A stretch of 64,000 nucleotides of DNA from Citrobacter sp. FP75 (lineage in GTDB: Bacteria > Pseudomonadota > Gammaproteobacteria > Enterobacterales > Enterobacteriaceae). This document shows positions 36,476 through 46,029 of the stretch, one piece after another. The position numbers and the translations under genes are program-made. The stretch lies in assembly GCF_018342065.1 (NCBI RefSeq), contig NZ_JAFDOE010000002.1, positions 620,001-684,000 of the forward strand, given 5' to 3'. The notes under the pieces are model-generated. The model did not search any database and was not told the DNA's origin. It worked only from the letters and a program-made list of their open reading frames with translations. Positions within the stretch are counted from its first letter, which is position 1. Each line of letters opens with the position of its first letter.

Positions 36476-37854
36476 CGCTGAATACCGGGTATTATTTACA
36501 GGTATATACCTTTATCACGCTGATCCTGTGTGGTCTGGTGCAATATTTTACCGGCATGCAGTCGGTGCTGTGGATCCCGTTCTTTCTGACGCTGCTGATG
36601 GTTGGATTAATGGTGATGCAAACACGTGAGAGCCCGCTGCATCTGGATGCGCAGGAGACCATTATTCTTGCGTTGTATTTCTCTTTTCTGGTGCTGGCTG
36701 GGACTTCGACGCTGCTGCAGGGGGGGATAACCGTTGCGATTGTCGCCTTTAAAAATGAAATTGCACTGTCGCTGGTCATGATCTGTTTGCTGCTGGGATT
36801 CTGCCGGGAGTCGCAGATTTATCGGGCTACGCGCTATCTGTATTGGGTGTTTTATGCGCAAATCCCGGTGATGATCTATCAGGTATTGCTGGTGGTTCCC
36901 CAGCGCGTGGCCCAGCGCGGCGAAGAGGAAAAATGGGACTCGGTGGTCGGGACGTTTGGCGGCGACCCAATGGGCGGCGGTAATACGGCCGCAATGGGGT
37001 TATTTTGCCTGCTGATTATGTTGCTCAAACTCTCGGAATATAAACACGGACTGACGACGTTTAAATCCATGGCGCTGCATATTATTCTTGGATTTGGACT
37101 GTGTATCATTGGCGAAGTGAAGTTTGTCATCCTGCTTTCGCCGGTATTCCTGGCCTGGGTATGGATTTCGCCGAGCTATGTTAAAGACATCAATAGAATA
37201 AACCTTAAAACGTTGTTGATGATTATCGCGAGCATGCTGGTGCTCATCGGCCTGTCGATTATGATTCTGGCCTGGTATTATTCCTCGGCTTTTGGCGGCG
37301 ATCCGACAAAAAGCGCCTTCAGCGTTTTCATCGATTCACTCAGCTATATTTTTGACCCTAACTACATCATGTCCACCGGAGAGCTGGGGCGCTTCACGAC
37401 GTTTCTGTTCTGGCTGAAAAATAACGATCTTTGGGGGCTGTCCGGTACGCTGTTTGGTTACGGACTGAACGCAACGAACAGCGGAAGCACGGTATCACCA
37501 GGGTTTTTGAATATTGTCTATAACCTGATTCTGGACTCCACGTCCCTGAGTATGCTGCTGTGGGAAATAGGCGTTATTGGCACGCTGCTGTTTATTGGCC
37601 TGTTTATTTATATTCTGAAAGTGTGTCAGCCAAAGCCTGTGCTGGCGCTTGAACAACTGGACCAGCAGGACCTGCAATTATTGAGCTTTGCGCCAGCTTA
37701 TAACGCTTTTGCAATCGCTTGTTTAGTGAGCTTACCTTACAGCCAGATTTTGATGATAACGCCGATGCTACAGTTCCTGTTTTATCTCTCCCTCGGTTCA
37801 AGCTTAGTGATTCGTCGCACCGTTCTTCGCAGTGCAGGAGGAGGGTATGGATAA
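36472..37854 (+). CDS. Wzy-type polysaccharide polymerase
   Basis: A 460-residue protein with about 11-12 membrane helices and a large loop in the second half (about 268-335, SSAFGGDPTKSAF...), as in Wzy polymerases and O-antigen ligase-family proteins. GTFGGDPMGGGNTAAMGLF near 160-178 may be a substrate loop. It would polymerise repeat units on the periplasmic side. ATGA overlap with the flippase gene. These proteins vary too much for the sugar linkage to be predicted. Confidence 0.85.
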   Translation: MTLNTGYYLQVYTFITLILCGLVQYFTGMQSVLWIPFFLTLLMVGLMVMQTRESPLHLDAQETIILALYFSFLVLAGTSTLLQGGITVAIVAFKNEIALSLVMICLLLGFCRESQIYRATRYLYWVFYAQIPVMIYQVLLVVPQRVAQRGEEEKWDSVVGTFGGDPMGGGNTAAMGLFCLLIMLLKLSEYKHGLTTFKSMALHIILGFGLCIIGEVKFVILLSPVFLAWVWISPSYVKDINRINLKTLLMIIASMLVLIGLSIMILAWYYSSAFGGDPTKSAFSVFIDSLSYIFDPNYIMSTGELGRFTTFLFWLKNNDLWGLSGTLFGYGLNATNSGSTVSPGFLNIVYNLILDSTSLSMLLWEIGVIGTLLFIGLFIYILKVCQPKPVLALEQLDQQDLQLLSFAPAYNAFAIACLVSLPYSQILMITPMLQFLFYLSLGSSLVIRRTVLRSAGGGYG

Positions 37855-38836
37855 TAACCCGTTTATTTCGGTGAGTATTAAGACGCTCAACGAAGCGAAA
37901 GGTATTGAGAAAACTATCGACAGCATCCGCCGACAGCTGGTGGGATATCCACATAAAATTATTGTGGCCGATAGCTTGTCGACCGATAGCACCCAGCAGC
38001 TGGCGGTGAATAAAGGGGTGACGGTGGTGTCATTAACGGAGCCTGGCGATCGCTGCTGCGGCGTAGGACACCAACTGGGCTACCTTTATAGCGAAGGCGA
38101 GTACCTGCTGCTGATGGACGGCGATATGGAGCTGGAAGACGGGTTCGTCGATCGGGCGGTCGCCTTTTTACAGGCCCATGAGGAATATGCCGGTGTGGCG
38201 GGGACCGTCGAAATGGATGATGCGGCGAACTATGAGTTTAAATCCCGTAAGCAGCGAATTAATCAGATCTATCCCGTGGGTGATTGTGACCATTTAGGCG
38301 GCGGCGGGCTGTATCGCCGCGCGGCGATTGAAAAGATTGGTTATCTGACTAACCGGAATTTGCACGCATATGAAGAAGCTGAACTAGGGCTGAGATTAAC
38401 CGATGCCGGATACAAACTGCGTCGCCTGGACATCCCTTATTTTAGTCATACTTCTCATACTCTGCCGACCTTCAAGATGCTCAAGCATCGCTGGTTAAGC
38501 GGCTACTACCAGGCGCCGGGAGAGCTTTTACGCTGTAGCTGGGGAACACCGTATTTCACACGCGCGCTCAAAATGGTCAAAAATGAGGCGGTATTTGCGC
38601 TGTATTTGCTCATCCTGTTTGCCGCGTTGATAACCGTCAACGGCAGTGTTATTGCCGTGGTGTTGCTGCCATTACTGGCCTTCACACTGTGGAAAATTGT
38701 GCAAAATCGTTCATTAAACGATGGGGTTCAAAGCGTCATTAATATGATTGTCCGTTCCGCGGGATTGCTCAAAGGGAGTCTTAATCCGGTACGCGATCCG
38801 CTGACTCCGCCCAACAGTAAAATCATTCAACAATAA
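37847..38836 (+). CDS. GT2-family glycosyltransferase
   Basis: A 329-residue GT-A fold transferase beginning MDNNPFISVSIKTLNEAKGI. The nucleotide-sugar motif LLMDGDMELEDGF (metal-binding DxD-like) and HAYEEAELGLRLTDAGY (catalytic-base region, ED/EE) are seen. One or two hydrophobic helices near 245-280 anchor it to the inner membrane. I start at the ATG at 37847, preceded by GGAGGAGG, which overlaps the polymerase gene by eight bases. Donor sugar unknown. Confidence 0.9.
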   Translation: MDNNPFISVSIKTLNEAKGIEKTIDSIRRQLVGYPHKIIVADSLSTDSTQQLAVNKGVTVVSLTEPGDRCCGVGHQLGYLYSEGEYLLLMDGDMELEDGFVDRAVAFLQAHEEYAGVAGTVEMDDAANYEFKSRKQRINQIYPVGDCDHLGGGGLYRRAAIEKIGYLTNRNLHAYEEAELGLRLTDAGYKLRRLDIPYFSHTSHTLPTFKMLKHRWLSGYYQAPGELLRCSWGTPYFTRALKMVKNEAVFALYLLILFAALITVNGSVIAVVLLPLLAFTLWKIVQNRSLNDGVQSVINMIVRSAGLLKGSLNPVRDPLTPPNSKIIQQ

Positions 38837-38850
38837 TAAGGGCTGGTGTA

Positions 38851-40062
38851 ATGAAAATTTTATTGGTTAACAAGTTTTTCTTTATTAAGGGCGGTGCGGA
38901 AACGGTTTATTTTCAAGAGCGCGAAATGCTGAAAAAGGCCGGCGTGCAGGTGATTGATTTTTCGATGCAGCATGAAAAAAATTTCCCCTCGGACTATGCG
39001 GATTTTTTTGTCAAAAATATTGATTACCATAAAGAAAGTAACCTGTTAGGCGGTATTAAAACAGCGGTTAACTTTATTCATAATGCTGAAGCTTGCCGCA
39101 ATATGCAGGTATTGCTGCAAAAAGAACGCCCGGATATTGTTCACTTTCATAATATCTATCATCAGCTCACGCCCGCGTTGATTAAAGTGGCGCGCAATTT
39201 TGGCTGTAAAACGGTGTTGACCGCCCATGACTATAAGATTGTTTGCCCCTCCTACTCAATGCTACGCGACGGAAAAGTGTGCGATGCCTGCATAACCGGG
39301 ACGGTTTTCAATGCGTTCAGATACCGCTGCCAGGAAGGCTCAGCCGCAAAAAGCTTACTGCTCTCTTTAGAAGCCACCTGGCAATACATCGCCCAAAATT
39401 ACCAGGCGCTGGATGTGATTGTATCCCCCAGCGCATTTTTACGCGGCATTTTGCTACGCACGCTACCGAATTCGCGTATTGATGTGATCGTCAACGGCGT
39501 AGACGACAGCCAGCCTGTTGATGCCACAAGCGATGAAGGCTATATGCTGTACTTCGGTCGCCTGAGCCGCGAAAAGGGGGTGGCAACGTTGTTGGCGGCC
39601 CACCAGAAAATGCGTAACCCGGCGACGCTGAAAATTGTCGGCCACGGCCCACTGCATGACGAGTTGGCCGCTAAATATCCTGACGTGGAGTTTTTAGGAT
39701 ATGTGCAGCAAGGAGAAGGCCTTAATAAGCTAATTAAGCACGCCCGGGCGGTGATCCTGCCTTCAGAGTGTTATGAAAACTGTTCGATGGCGGTATTAGA
39801 AGCAATGTCTTTTGCGAAGCCGGTAATTGGCTCACGTATTGGCGGTATCCCTGAACAAATTCGTGATGGCGTTGAAGGAATTTTATTTACGCCGGGCAAT
39901 GCGCAGGAGCTGGCGGAGGCGATGGATGTGCTGGTTGAAGACCCGGAGAAAGCACGGGTGATGGGCTTGAATGGACGTCAACGGCTGAGTGAGAAATATG
40001 CGCTCAGCAAGCATATGGAGACGTTGCAGGCATTGTATAAAGAACTGCTGGGCAGGCCATAG
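38851..40062 (+). CDS. GT4-family glycosyltransferase
   Basis: A 403-residue GT-B fold enzyme. The N-terminal domain begins MKILLVNKFFFIKGGAETVYF; the C-terminal nucleotide-binding domain contains YFGRLSREKGVATLLAAH and the retaining GT4 motif PSECYENCSMAVLEAMSFAKPVIGS (about 305-330), where the two glutamates bind the donor. A cluster CPSYSMLRDGKVCDACITG (about 131-149) resembles the cysteine-rich inserts of some GT4 enzymes. It follows the GT2 gene by 14 bases. Confidence 0.9.
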   Translation: MKILLVNKFFFIKGGAETVYFQEREMLKKAGVQVIDFSMQHEKNFPSDYADFFVKNIDYHKESNLLGGIKTAVNFIHNAEACRNMQVLLQKERPDIVHFHNIYHQLTPALIKVARNFGCKTVLTAHDYKIVCPSYSMLRDGKVCDACITGTVFNAFRYRCQEGSAAKSLLLSLEATWQYIAQNYQALDVIVSPSAFLRGILLRTLPNSRIDVIVNGVDDSQPVDATSDEGYMLYFGRLSREKGVATLLAAHQKMRNPATLKIVGHGPLHDELAAKYPDVEFLGYVQQGEGLNKLIKHARAVILPSECYENCSMAVLEAMSFAKPVIGSRIGGIPEQIRDGVEGILFTPGNAQELAEAMDVLVEDPEKARVMGLNGRQRLSEKYALSKHMETLQALYKELLGRP

Positions 40063-40063
40063 T

Positions 40064-41176
40064 ATGCGTAAAAAAATAACGGTATTTGGTACTCGTGGTA
40101 TTCCTGATGTACTGGGTGGGGTAGAAACGCACTGCCAGCATCTTTATCCGGTAATTAAGCAGCTGTGTAATGTTGATATTTGCGTGATCGCCCGCTCACC
40201 GTATGTGAATTACACACGCTCATCGTATAAGAACGTCGAAACCTATGCGCTGTGGGCGCCTAAGAAGCGCTCACTGGAAGCGATTGTTCATTCCGTTTTA
40301 GCCGCGTTCAGAACCTGCGTTGATCGTTCGGATATTGTGCACGTCCATGCTATCGGTCCGGGGCTGGTTATTCCGTTATTACGTCTGATGGGTAAAAAGG
40401 TAGTTTTCACCCACCATGGCCCTGACTACGATCGTCAGAAATGGGGATACGTCGCCAGGAAAATATTATTACTCGGTGAACGCTGGGCGGTAAGACATGC
40501 CAGTGAGGTGATTGTTATTTCAGAGGTTATTAATCAACTGATCCAGAAGAAGCATGGTCGCTATGACGCGCATTTGATTCACAATGGCGTGAACGAACCG
40601 CGAGCGTTATCAGAACACACCCTTCACAACACGCTGTCCCGCTATGGACTCCAGCCAAAAAACTATCTCGTGGTGGTGGGAAGATTCGTGGAAGAAAAAG
40701 GCATGCATGATGCCATTTCTGCCTGGAAACAAAGCGGTTTGACGATGCCGTTGGTATTAATCGGCGATGCGGATCATCCGACCGAATACAGTATTCGCCT
40801 TAAGCAGCAGGCCGCCGATACGCCAGGCGTGGTGATGACCGGATTTTTACGCGGCGATGAGTTACAGGCGGTGTTTTCGCAGGCAAATCTGTTCGTCATG
40901 CCTTCGTATCATGAGGGATTACCGATAGCGCTGCTGGAGGCCATGTCCTTTTCTTTGCCTGCTGTGGTGAGCGATATTCCTGCGAATCTGGAAGTACAGT
41001 TACCCGCAGAGGCGTATTTTCAGGTAGGCAATTTGACCAGTTTGGCCGGGAAAATGACGGCGTGGGCAGCAGTAAAGAGCGTTGACTATAGTGTATATTT
41101 GAAAAACTATAACTGGCATGAAATTGCCAGAAAAACGGTCAACGTCTATCACTCTATTGATAAAGATATAGGTTAA
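40064..41176 (+). CDS. GT4-family glycosyltransferase with GTRGIP..GGVE N-terminus
   Basis: A 370-residue GT-B enzyme starting MRKKITVFGTRGIPDVLGGVETHCQ, the N-terminal signature of a GT4 subgroup common in exopolysaccharide clusters. The donor-binding region reads PSYHEGLPIALLEAMSFSLPAVVSD (about 298-322). The start at 40064 is one base after the previous stop; a longer open frame upstream lies inside that gene and is ignored. This is the third transferase of the operon, so the repeat unit has at least four sugars if each acts once (with the initiating enzyme). Confidence 0.9.
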   Translation: MRKKITVFGTRGIPDVLGGVETHCQHLYPVIKQLCNVDICVIARSPYVNYTRSSYKNVETYALWAPKKRSLEAIVHSVLAAFRTCVDRSDIVHVHAIGPGLVIPLLRLMGKKVVFTHHGPDYDRQKWGYVARKILLLGERWAVRHASEVIVISEVINQLIQKKHGRYDAHLIHNGVNEPRALSEHTLHNTLSRYGLQPKNYLVVVGRFVEEKGMHDAISAWKQSGLTMPLVLIGDADHPTEYSIRLKQQAADTPGVVMTGFLRGDELQAVFSQANLFVMPSYHEGLPIALLEAMSFSLPAVVSDIPANLEVQLPAEAYFQVGNLTSLAGKMTAWAAVKSVDYSVYLKNYNWHEIARKTVNVYHSIDKDIG

Positions 41177-41178
41177 TT

Positions 41179-41586
41179 TTGCCCAGTCCTCAGAACCGCC
41201 CGCCCGTCATTGAACGATTTTATACTCATCTTGATGAGCAGATTGCGCAGGGGTTGACCCCAGAGCAAAAAGAGGGAGTGGAAAATGCGATCCTGGCCTC
41301 GACTCTGGCTTCGCGGCATCAGATAGATATTCGCAGAAGCTTTCCTTTTTTCGGTAAGCGTTTTTATCTGGTCTTTTTATTTGGCAGAGATTTACGTCGG
41401 CAACATCGCCAGGAATCGACTTTGTCGAGGATCTTGCTTACGTTTTTGTTGCTGTTCGCCGTGCTGTTCGTCACCTGCTGCGTATTGCTGACGCTTTACA
41501 TGATCAAATCAGCGTTGGGTATTGATGTGTTCCAGAATTTTCACGTGGGTATTTGGGACTGGTGGCTAAGCCTGAAAGGCCACTAG
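41179..41586 (+). CDS. Small membrane protein of unknown function in the exopolysaccharide operon
   Basis: A 135-residue protein starting at a TTG (41179), three bases after the previous stop. The N-terminal 75 residues are soluble and charged (DEQIAQGLTPEQKEGVENAI); one strong hydrophobic helix spans about 84-110 (ILLTFLLLFAVLFVTCCVLL). I do not recognise a named function, though similar small membrane proteins occur in such clusters. Its place between the last transferase and the secreted DUF4832 protein suggests an assembly or regulatory role at the inner membrane. Confidence 0.7.
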   Translation: MPSPQNRPPVIERFYTHLDEQIAQGLTPEQKEGVENAILASTLASRHQIDIRRSFPFFGKRFYLVFLFGRDLRRQHRQESTLSRILLTFLLLFAVLFVTCCVLLTLYMIKSALGIDVFQNFHVGIWDWWLSLKGH

Positions 41587-41617
41587 CGTTAACCAACTGG
41601 TGGAGGGCGTTGCTGCG

Positions 41618-43009
41618 ATGAAGAGTCAATGGGTTTCTGCGCTGTTGTGTCTGTTCTGTCCGTTGACGGTAATCGCTGCATTAACGACCGTTACCCCTAA
41701 AGCCGTGACCGGCCCGCTGACTAACCCCGGGATAGGGGTAGCCAGTTTTCATCAGGGTTACGGTGAAACGCTGGGCCAGGCGGATTACCCTAATACCGGG
41801 TTTGAATATGAACGTTTCTACTGGCGGGACCTTGAGCCCGTGGAAGGCCAGTACAATTTTGCGCTGGTTGATGATGCCTTCAAATACGCGGCGGCGCATC
41901 GACCCGCGATGAACGTAGGGCTGCGGTTTATGGCGCTTGCGGAACCGGAAAGCGGTCCGCAGATCCCTGACTGGCTGATTAAAAAAGGAGTGAAAGGTAC
42001 ATGGACACCCGATCATAAAACCTTTGCCCCGGATCTCGACGACCCCCTGTTTATTGCCTACAGCCAGCGGCTGCTGAATGCCTTTGGTAAGCGTTACGAT
42101 GGCAATCAGAATCTGGCTTTTGTGGATATTGGCATGGTAGGAGCGTGGGGAGAATGGCATAACAGCAACTTTCCGACGCTGAAACCCTTGCTGGAAAGAT
42201 ACACGACGGCTCAACTGGATCGCTACGTCGCCATGCACTTTGCTGCATTTCCCGTGACGCCAAAAATTATGCTGATGAGCGGCGGGCAAAGCCTGGCCAA
42301 TGCGGTGGCGCGAGGGGCGGGATGGCGCGCGGACTGTTGGGGAGACCTGCGCGTGTTTTCTGATAGCTGGAATCATATGCAAGATGATTACCCGCAACGA
42401 TTGCTGGCCGCTCAGAAAAGTTATTCAGGGTTCGATGATGCCTGGAAACGATCGCCGGTGAGTCTGGAAATATGCTCGTATATGCTGGACTGGAAAAATA
42501 TCTTTAAGTATACGCCCGATGAAGTGCAGGGTATTTTTAACTGGGCGGTGACTCATCATGTCAGTACCATCAACCTGAAATCGCGAAAGGTGCCCGGTGA
42601 GTATCGGCCCATTGTCGACGATGCGCTGACAAAGCTGGGTTATCGCTTTCGTTTAGCCTCTCTGAGTCACGAATCAGTGTGGGAAAACGGCCAAACGCTG
42701 GCGCTGGTGAGCACCTGGTATAATGACGGGAATGCACCGATTTATCTTCCCTACACGCTGTCATTTCGCATTATTAATGATGCCAATAAGGTGGTTGCCC
42801 AGGGGAATTCGCCGGAAGATATTCGTCGCTGGCTACCGGGTAAACATCAGCTGAATTATTCGCTGCCCATGCCCGGTGCGCTGCCAGGAGGGAATTACTT
42901 TATTGAGGTGGCGATCGTGGATAAATCAGGCACAGCAAGAATTAACTTTGCCAATGAAGGGGGGCAGAGCAGCGGCTGGTATCGGGTATCAATGTTGACG
43001 GTGCGTTAA
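41618..43009 (+). CDS. Secreted DUF4832-type glycosidase-like protein
   Basis: A 463-residue exported protein: signal peptide MKSQWVSALLCLFCPLTVIA, then a (beta/alpha)8-like region (about 25-345) and a C-terminal Ig-like beta domain (about 350-460, SLSHESVWENGQTLALVSTWYNDG). YERFYWRDLEPVEGQYNF and VDIGMVGAWGEWHNSN resemble strands of glycoside hydrolases, the latter with a Glu in the usual acid/base place. I recognise it as DUF4832-like. It could trim or modify the exopolysaccharide in the periplasm. I use the ATG at 41618; GGAGG lies 11 bases upstream. Last gene of the operon. Confidence 0.78.
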   Translation: MKSQWVSALLCLFCPLTVIAALTTVTPKAVTGPLTNPGIGVASFHQGYGETLGQADYPNTGFEYERFYWRDLEPVEGQYNFALVDDAFKYAAAHRPAMNVGLRFMALAEPESGPQIPDWLIKKGVKGTWTPDHKTFAPDLDDPLFIAYSQRLLNAFGKRYDGNQNLAFVDIGMVGAWGEWHNSNFPTLKPLLERYTTAQLDRYVAMHFAAFPVTPKIMLMSGGQSLANAVARGAGWRADCWGDLRVFSDSWNHMQDDYPQRLLAAQKSYSGFDDAWKRSPVSLEICSYMLDWKNIFKYTPDEVQGIFNWAVTHHVSTINLKSRKVPGEYRPIVDDALTKLGYRFRLASLSHESVWENGQTLALVSTWYNDGNAPIYLPYTLSFRIINDANKVVAQGNSPEDIRRWLPGKHQLNYSLPMPGALPGGNYFIEVAIVDKSGTARINFANEGGQSSGWYRVSMLTVR

Positions 43010-43052
43010 GTCGCGGCAATGCGCCTGCGGTCAGACGCATTTCCGCTGGGTG

Positions 43053-44069
43053 TTAAACCTGATAACCATCAGGATTATTTTTCTGCCAGTTCCATGTGTC
43101 GCGCATCATATCGTCAAGCGTGTGGGTTGCCTGCCAGCCCAGCTCTTTGTGCGCCAGCGACGGGTCCGACCAACACTCGGCGATGTCCCCTGGCCTTCTT
43201 GCAACAATCTGATAATTTATTTTTGTTTGTGCTGCTTTTTCAAAGGCCGCAATAAGATTCATCACCGAATAGCCAATGCCGGTCCCGAGGTTAATCACCT
43301 TATAAGCCGCGCCTTTACCCTGGCAATCCAAAGCTGCTAAATGACCGGTTGCCAGATCCATAACATGAATATAATCACGTACCCCTGTGCCATCTGGGGT
43401 TGGGTAGTCATTGCCAAACACCGATACGGTTTCCAGCTTGCCAATGGCGACCTGAGAAATATACGGAACCAGGTTATTGGGGATACCGTTAGGATCTTCA
43501 CCGATTCGGCCTGATGGGTGGGCGCCGACGGGGTTAAAATAGCGCAGACAGGTGATGCGAAACTCGGGGTGTGCGCGGGAAAAATCCGCCAGAATCTGTT
43601 CGACCATTAATTTGGAGGTGCCATACGGATTCGTTGTGCCCCCGGTGCGTGAATCTTCGCTAAGCGGCACGCTTTCCGGGTCGCCGTAAACCGTTGCGGA
43701 AGAACTGAATATTAAGCTGTTCACACCCGCAGCCTGCATTTCACTCAGTAAAACCAGCGTCCCAGTGACATTATTATCATAATAAGCAAGTGGCTTTTCT
43801 AGTGACTCTGAAACCGATTTTAATCCTGCAAAATGAATAACATCGGTAATAGCATGGCGAGAGAAAATTGTGCTTAATACCTCTCTGTCCAGGACGTCGG
43901 CGATGTAGATAACAGGTTCTCTACCGGTGAGTTCCGCGACCCGATTTAATGATGTTTGCGAGGCATTTGAGAGATTATCGATGACCACAACCTCATCACC
44001 TCTTTCCAGAAGCGTTAAAACGGTATGTGAGCCAATATAACCCGCGCCACCTGTGACAAGAATTGCCAT
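43053..44069 (-). CDS. galE: UDP-glucose 4-epimerase GalE
   Basis: Interconverts UDP-glucose and UDP-galactose. The 338 residues equal E. coli GalE and contain the NAD fingerprint TGGAGYIGS (6-14) and catalytic Tyr149-xxx-Lys153 in NPYGTSK, at the E. coli numbering. GGAGG precedes the ATG. It converges on the exopolysaccharide operon and so probably provides UDP-galactose for it. A second galE in the gal operon would be expected elsewhere in such a genome, making this a cluster-specific copy; that cannot be seen here. Confidence 0.95.
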   Translation of the reverse strand: MAILVTGGAGYIGSHTVLTLLERGDEVVVIDNLSNASQTSLNRVAELTGREPVIYIADVLDREVLSTIFSRHAITDVIHFAGLKSVSESLEKPLAYYDNNVTGTLVLLSEMQAAGVNSLIFSSSATVYGDPESVPLSEDSRTGGTTNPYGTSKLMVEQILADFSRAHPEFRITCLRYFNPVGAHPSGRIGEDPNGIPNNLVPYISQVAIGKLETVSVFGNDYPTPDGTGVRDYIHVMDLATGHLAALDCQGKGAAYKVINLGTGIGYSVMNLIAAFEKAAQTKINYQIVARRPGDIAECWSDPSLAHKELGWQATHTLDDMMRDTWNWQKNNPDGYQV

Positions 44070-44136
44070 ACAGCCTCCAGCGAAATCTTATAAAAAAGAT
44101 CGTTGATTCACCAATGCCACTGTTAAAAATAAAGAA

Positions 44137-45075
44137 CTATTGATGGCGTCTGGTAAGGTATAAATTCCTGTATTTCACCATGCACTTATAAGATATTTTT
44201 TTGAGTATTGATAAAAAACTGAATGCACTTATCTTGCTATCATAAACAATATAGCTATCCGTGAAGTTAAACGTGTGAACGCCGTCGCTTTGGTTGATGG
44301 TGGCATTGATCTGTGTAACCAGGTTTTCATCAAAAATCGAGGCGTTTAGTGAAACTAATTCTTTGATGTAAATGGATTTTCCATAGGTTTCCGGTGTGCA
44401 TTCCTGAGTGAGGATGTACAGCTTGCTGTCGATGCTATGGGGTGCGCCCGCTCCCCGCTGATGCGGATTGCACAGCTGCAAGGTGGGTGTTATTTTCTGC
44501 CACGGACCGCTTACACTATCAGCAGTATGGATCATCAGCTCATTATTCATTGTCGTCGACAACAGATAACAGCCATCATTACGTGAAATAAACACGTTAT
44601 CTGTTAATGCAGTACCAGAGATTAATACTTTAATGGGCTTCCAGTACCGAGGGAAATCAACGCACTGGAATAAGATAACCTCTTTTCTTTCTGACGACTC
44701 AGGGATCATAAAGAGTTGGTCATTGTCCTTAAAGATAAAAGGGAAGGATAAATGACATTTCAGATAATCAAAGCCGTCGAGTTTCATATCGTCGAGTTCA
44801 ACTAAATCGGCATCAAGTATACGGCAGCGCAGTATTCCCTTCGAATTACGAAAGCTTAATGCTTCATAAAAAATATAAATCTTATTATCTCTTTCGATGA
44901 TGAAAGGATCGGCCTGGAAAGTATATTTCTTTTTTAACTGCTGAGCGGGAGTATGGCTCAGGATATCCAGCGTGTTGCTGGGAAATGAATGCAAACCATT
45001 ATCCTTAATAATCATGATGTCCCACGACTCATGATAAAATAGCATATTTATTATTTTTTTATATTTGGCTTGCAT
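44137..45075 (-). CDS. Beta-propeller glycosidase/transferase-like protein
   Basis: A 312-residue protein with signs of a five-bladed beta-propeller as in GH43-like enzymes and the glucosamine inositolphosphorylceramide transferase N-terminal family: TFQADPFIIERDNKIYIFYEA near 50-70, FPFIFKDNDQLFMIPESS near 110-127 and HQRGAGAPHSIDSKLYILTQE near 205-225. The start ATG at 45075 has AGGTG upstream; a TTG at 45102 is less likely. No signal peptide. It lies 67 bases upstream of galE on the same strand and is AT-richer than galE. A role in making or modifying the polysaccharide is inferred from context. Confidence 0.65.
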   Translation of the reverse strand: MQAKYKKIINMLFYHESWDIMIIKDNGLHSFPSNTLDILSHTPAQQLKKKYTFQADPFIIERDNKIYIFYEALSFRNSKGILRCRILDADLVELDDMKLDGFDYLKCHLSFPFIFKDNDQLFMIPESSERKEVILFQCVDFPRYWKPIKVLISGTALTDNVFISRNDGCYLLSTTMNNELMIHTADSVSGPWQKITPTLQLCNPHQRGAGAPHSIDSKLYILTQECTPETYGKSIYIKELVSLNASIFDENLVTQINATINQSDGVHTFNFTDSYIVYDSKISAFSFLSILKKISYKCMVKYRNLYLTRRHQ

Positions 45076-45238
45076 TCGCACCTGTTCCTTTTGTTGCTTC
45101 AACTCACTGAGTACCTATACGGCAACATTAACGGTTAGTTTAAAAGCTAGTAGCAAGCGTGTTTTTTGTCCACTAACAGAAATAGTGGTAGGGGGAAGGC
45201 GTGGCGCTGCCAGAGCATCCTTGCTCCAGATGAAGGTT

Positions 45239-45874
45239 TTACTCGAAATGTACCTGCGGATTCTCTGCCAGTGAAACGTACGTTTTGCTGTTTTTATCCA
45301 GCGTACGGATCTCACCGCTTTCAATGTCGTACACCCAACCGTGCAGGCGCAGCGCATTATTACGCAGTCCGACAGCGACCGAAGGATGCGTTTTAATGTT
45401 ATTCAGCTGAGCGATGACGTTCTCTTCCACCATGGCATTAACTTTATCGGTTTCGTTATCCCAGGTTTTCTTATCAACTACCGCTTTCGCCGCATCGGCA
45501 TAGTGCAGCCAGTGAGCAACCGCGGGCATCGGATCCAGGCACTGGCTGGCGGCAATGGCTTTCATTGCGCCGCAGTTGGAGTGACCACAGATGACGATAT
45601 CCGTCACGCCTAATGCGACAACCGCGTATTCGATGGTGGCAGACACCCCACCAGGCTCCGGGCCAAAAGACGGGACGATATTGCCGGCGTTGCGGATAAC
45701 GAAAAGCTGCCCTGGCTCCTGCTGCGTGACCAGTTCTGGTACCAGACGACTATCTGAGCAGGAGATGAAAAGCGCTTTAGGATTCTGGCTGGAGGCCAGG
45801 CTGCGAAAGAGTTCCTTACGTTGAGGGAAAATCTCTTTTTGGAAGTTGAGGAAGCCCTCAATGATATGTTGCAT
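45239..45874 (-). CDS. Beta-class carbonic anhydrase, CynT-like
   Basis: Zinc enzyme interconverting CO2 and bicarbonate. The 211 residues have the beta-class ligands Cys39 and Asp41 in FISCSDSR and His98 and Cys101 in ICGHSNCGA. The sequence is closest in my memory to E. coli CynT, but no cynS or cynR lies next to it. It could instead be the Mig-5-like periplasmic type; however I see no signal peptide. Transcribed alone toward the left. Confidence 0.92.
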   Translation of the reverse strand: MQHIIEGFLNFQKEIFPQRKELFRSLASSQNPKALFISCSDSRLVPELVTQQEPGQLFVIRNAGNIVPSFGPEPGGVSATIEYAVVALGVTDIVICGHSNCGAMKAIAASQCLDPMPAVAHWLHYADAAKAVVDKKTWDNETDKVNAMVEENVIAQLNNIKTHPSVAVGLRNNALRLHGWVYDIESGEIRTLDKNSKTYVSLAENPQVHFE

Positions 45875-45994
45875 AGCAGTGTCTCTTTTCTCTGTTTAAG
45901 CAGGTTATGATGAAGATCACACTTTCCAGTTTAACACCCGCTGACAGAAGAGAAAGAGTTTATAGCCGTTCAGTGGGGATCTTTGGGTTATTTA

Positions 45995-46012
45995 GCCCTG
46001 ACGCGGCAGGGC
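45995..46012 (-). terminator. Hairpin after the MalY/PatB-like gene
   Basis: GCCCTG at 45995-46000 and CAGGGC at 46007-46012 form a perfect six-base stem flanked by TTTA and AAAT, 18 bases after the stop of the minus-strand aminotransferase-like gene. A plausible terminator with a weak T tract. Confidence 0.55.
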
Positions 46013-46029
46013 AAATATTGAGCGTAGTG

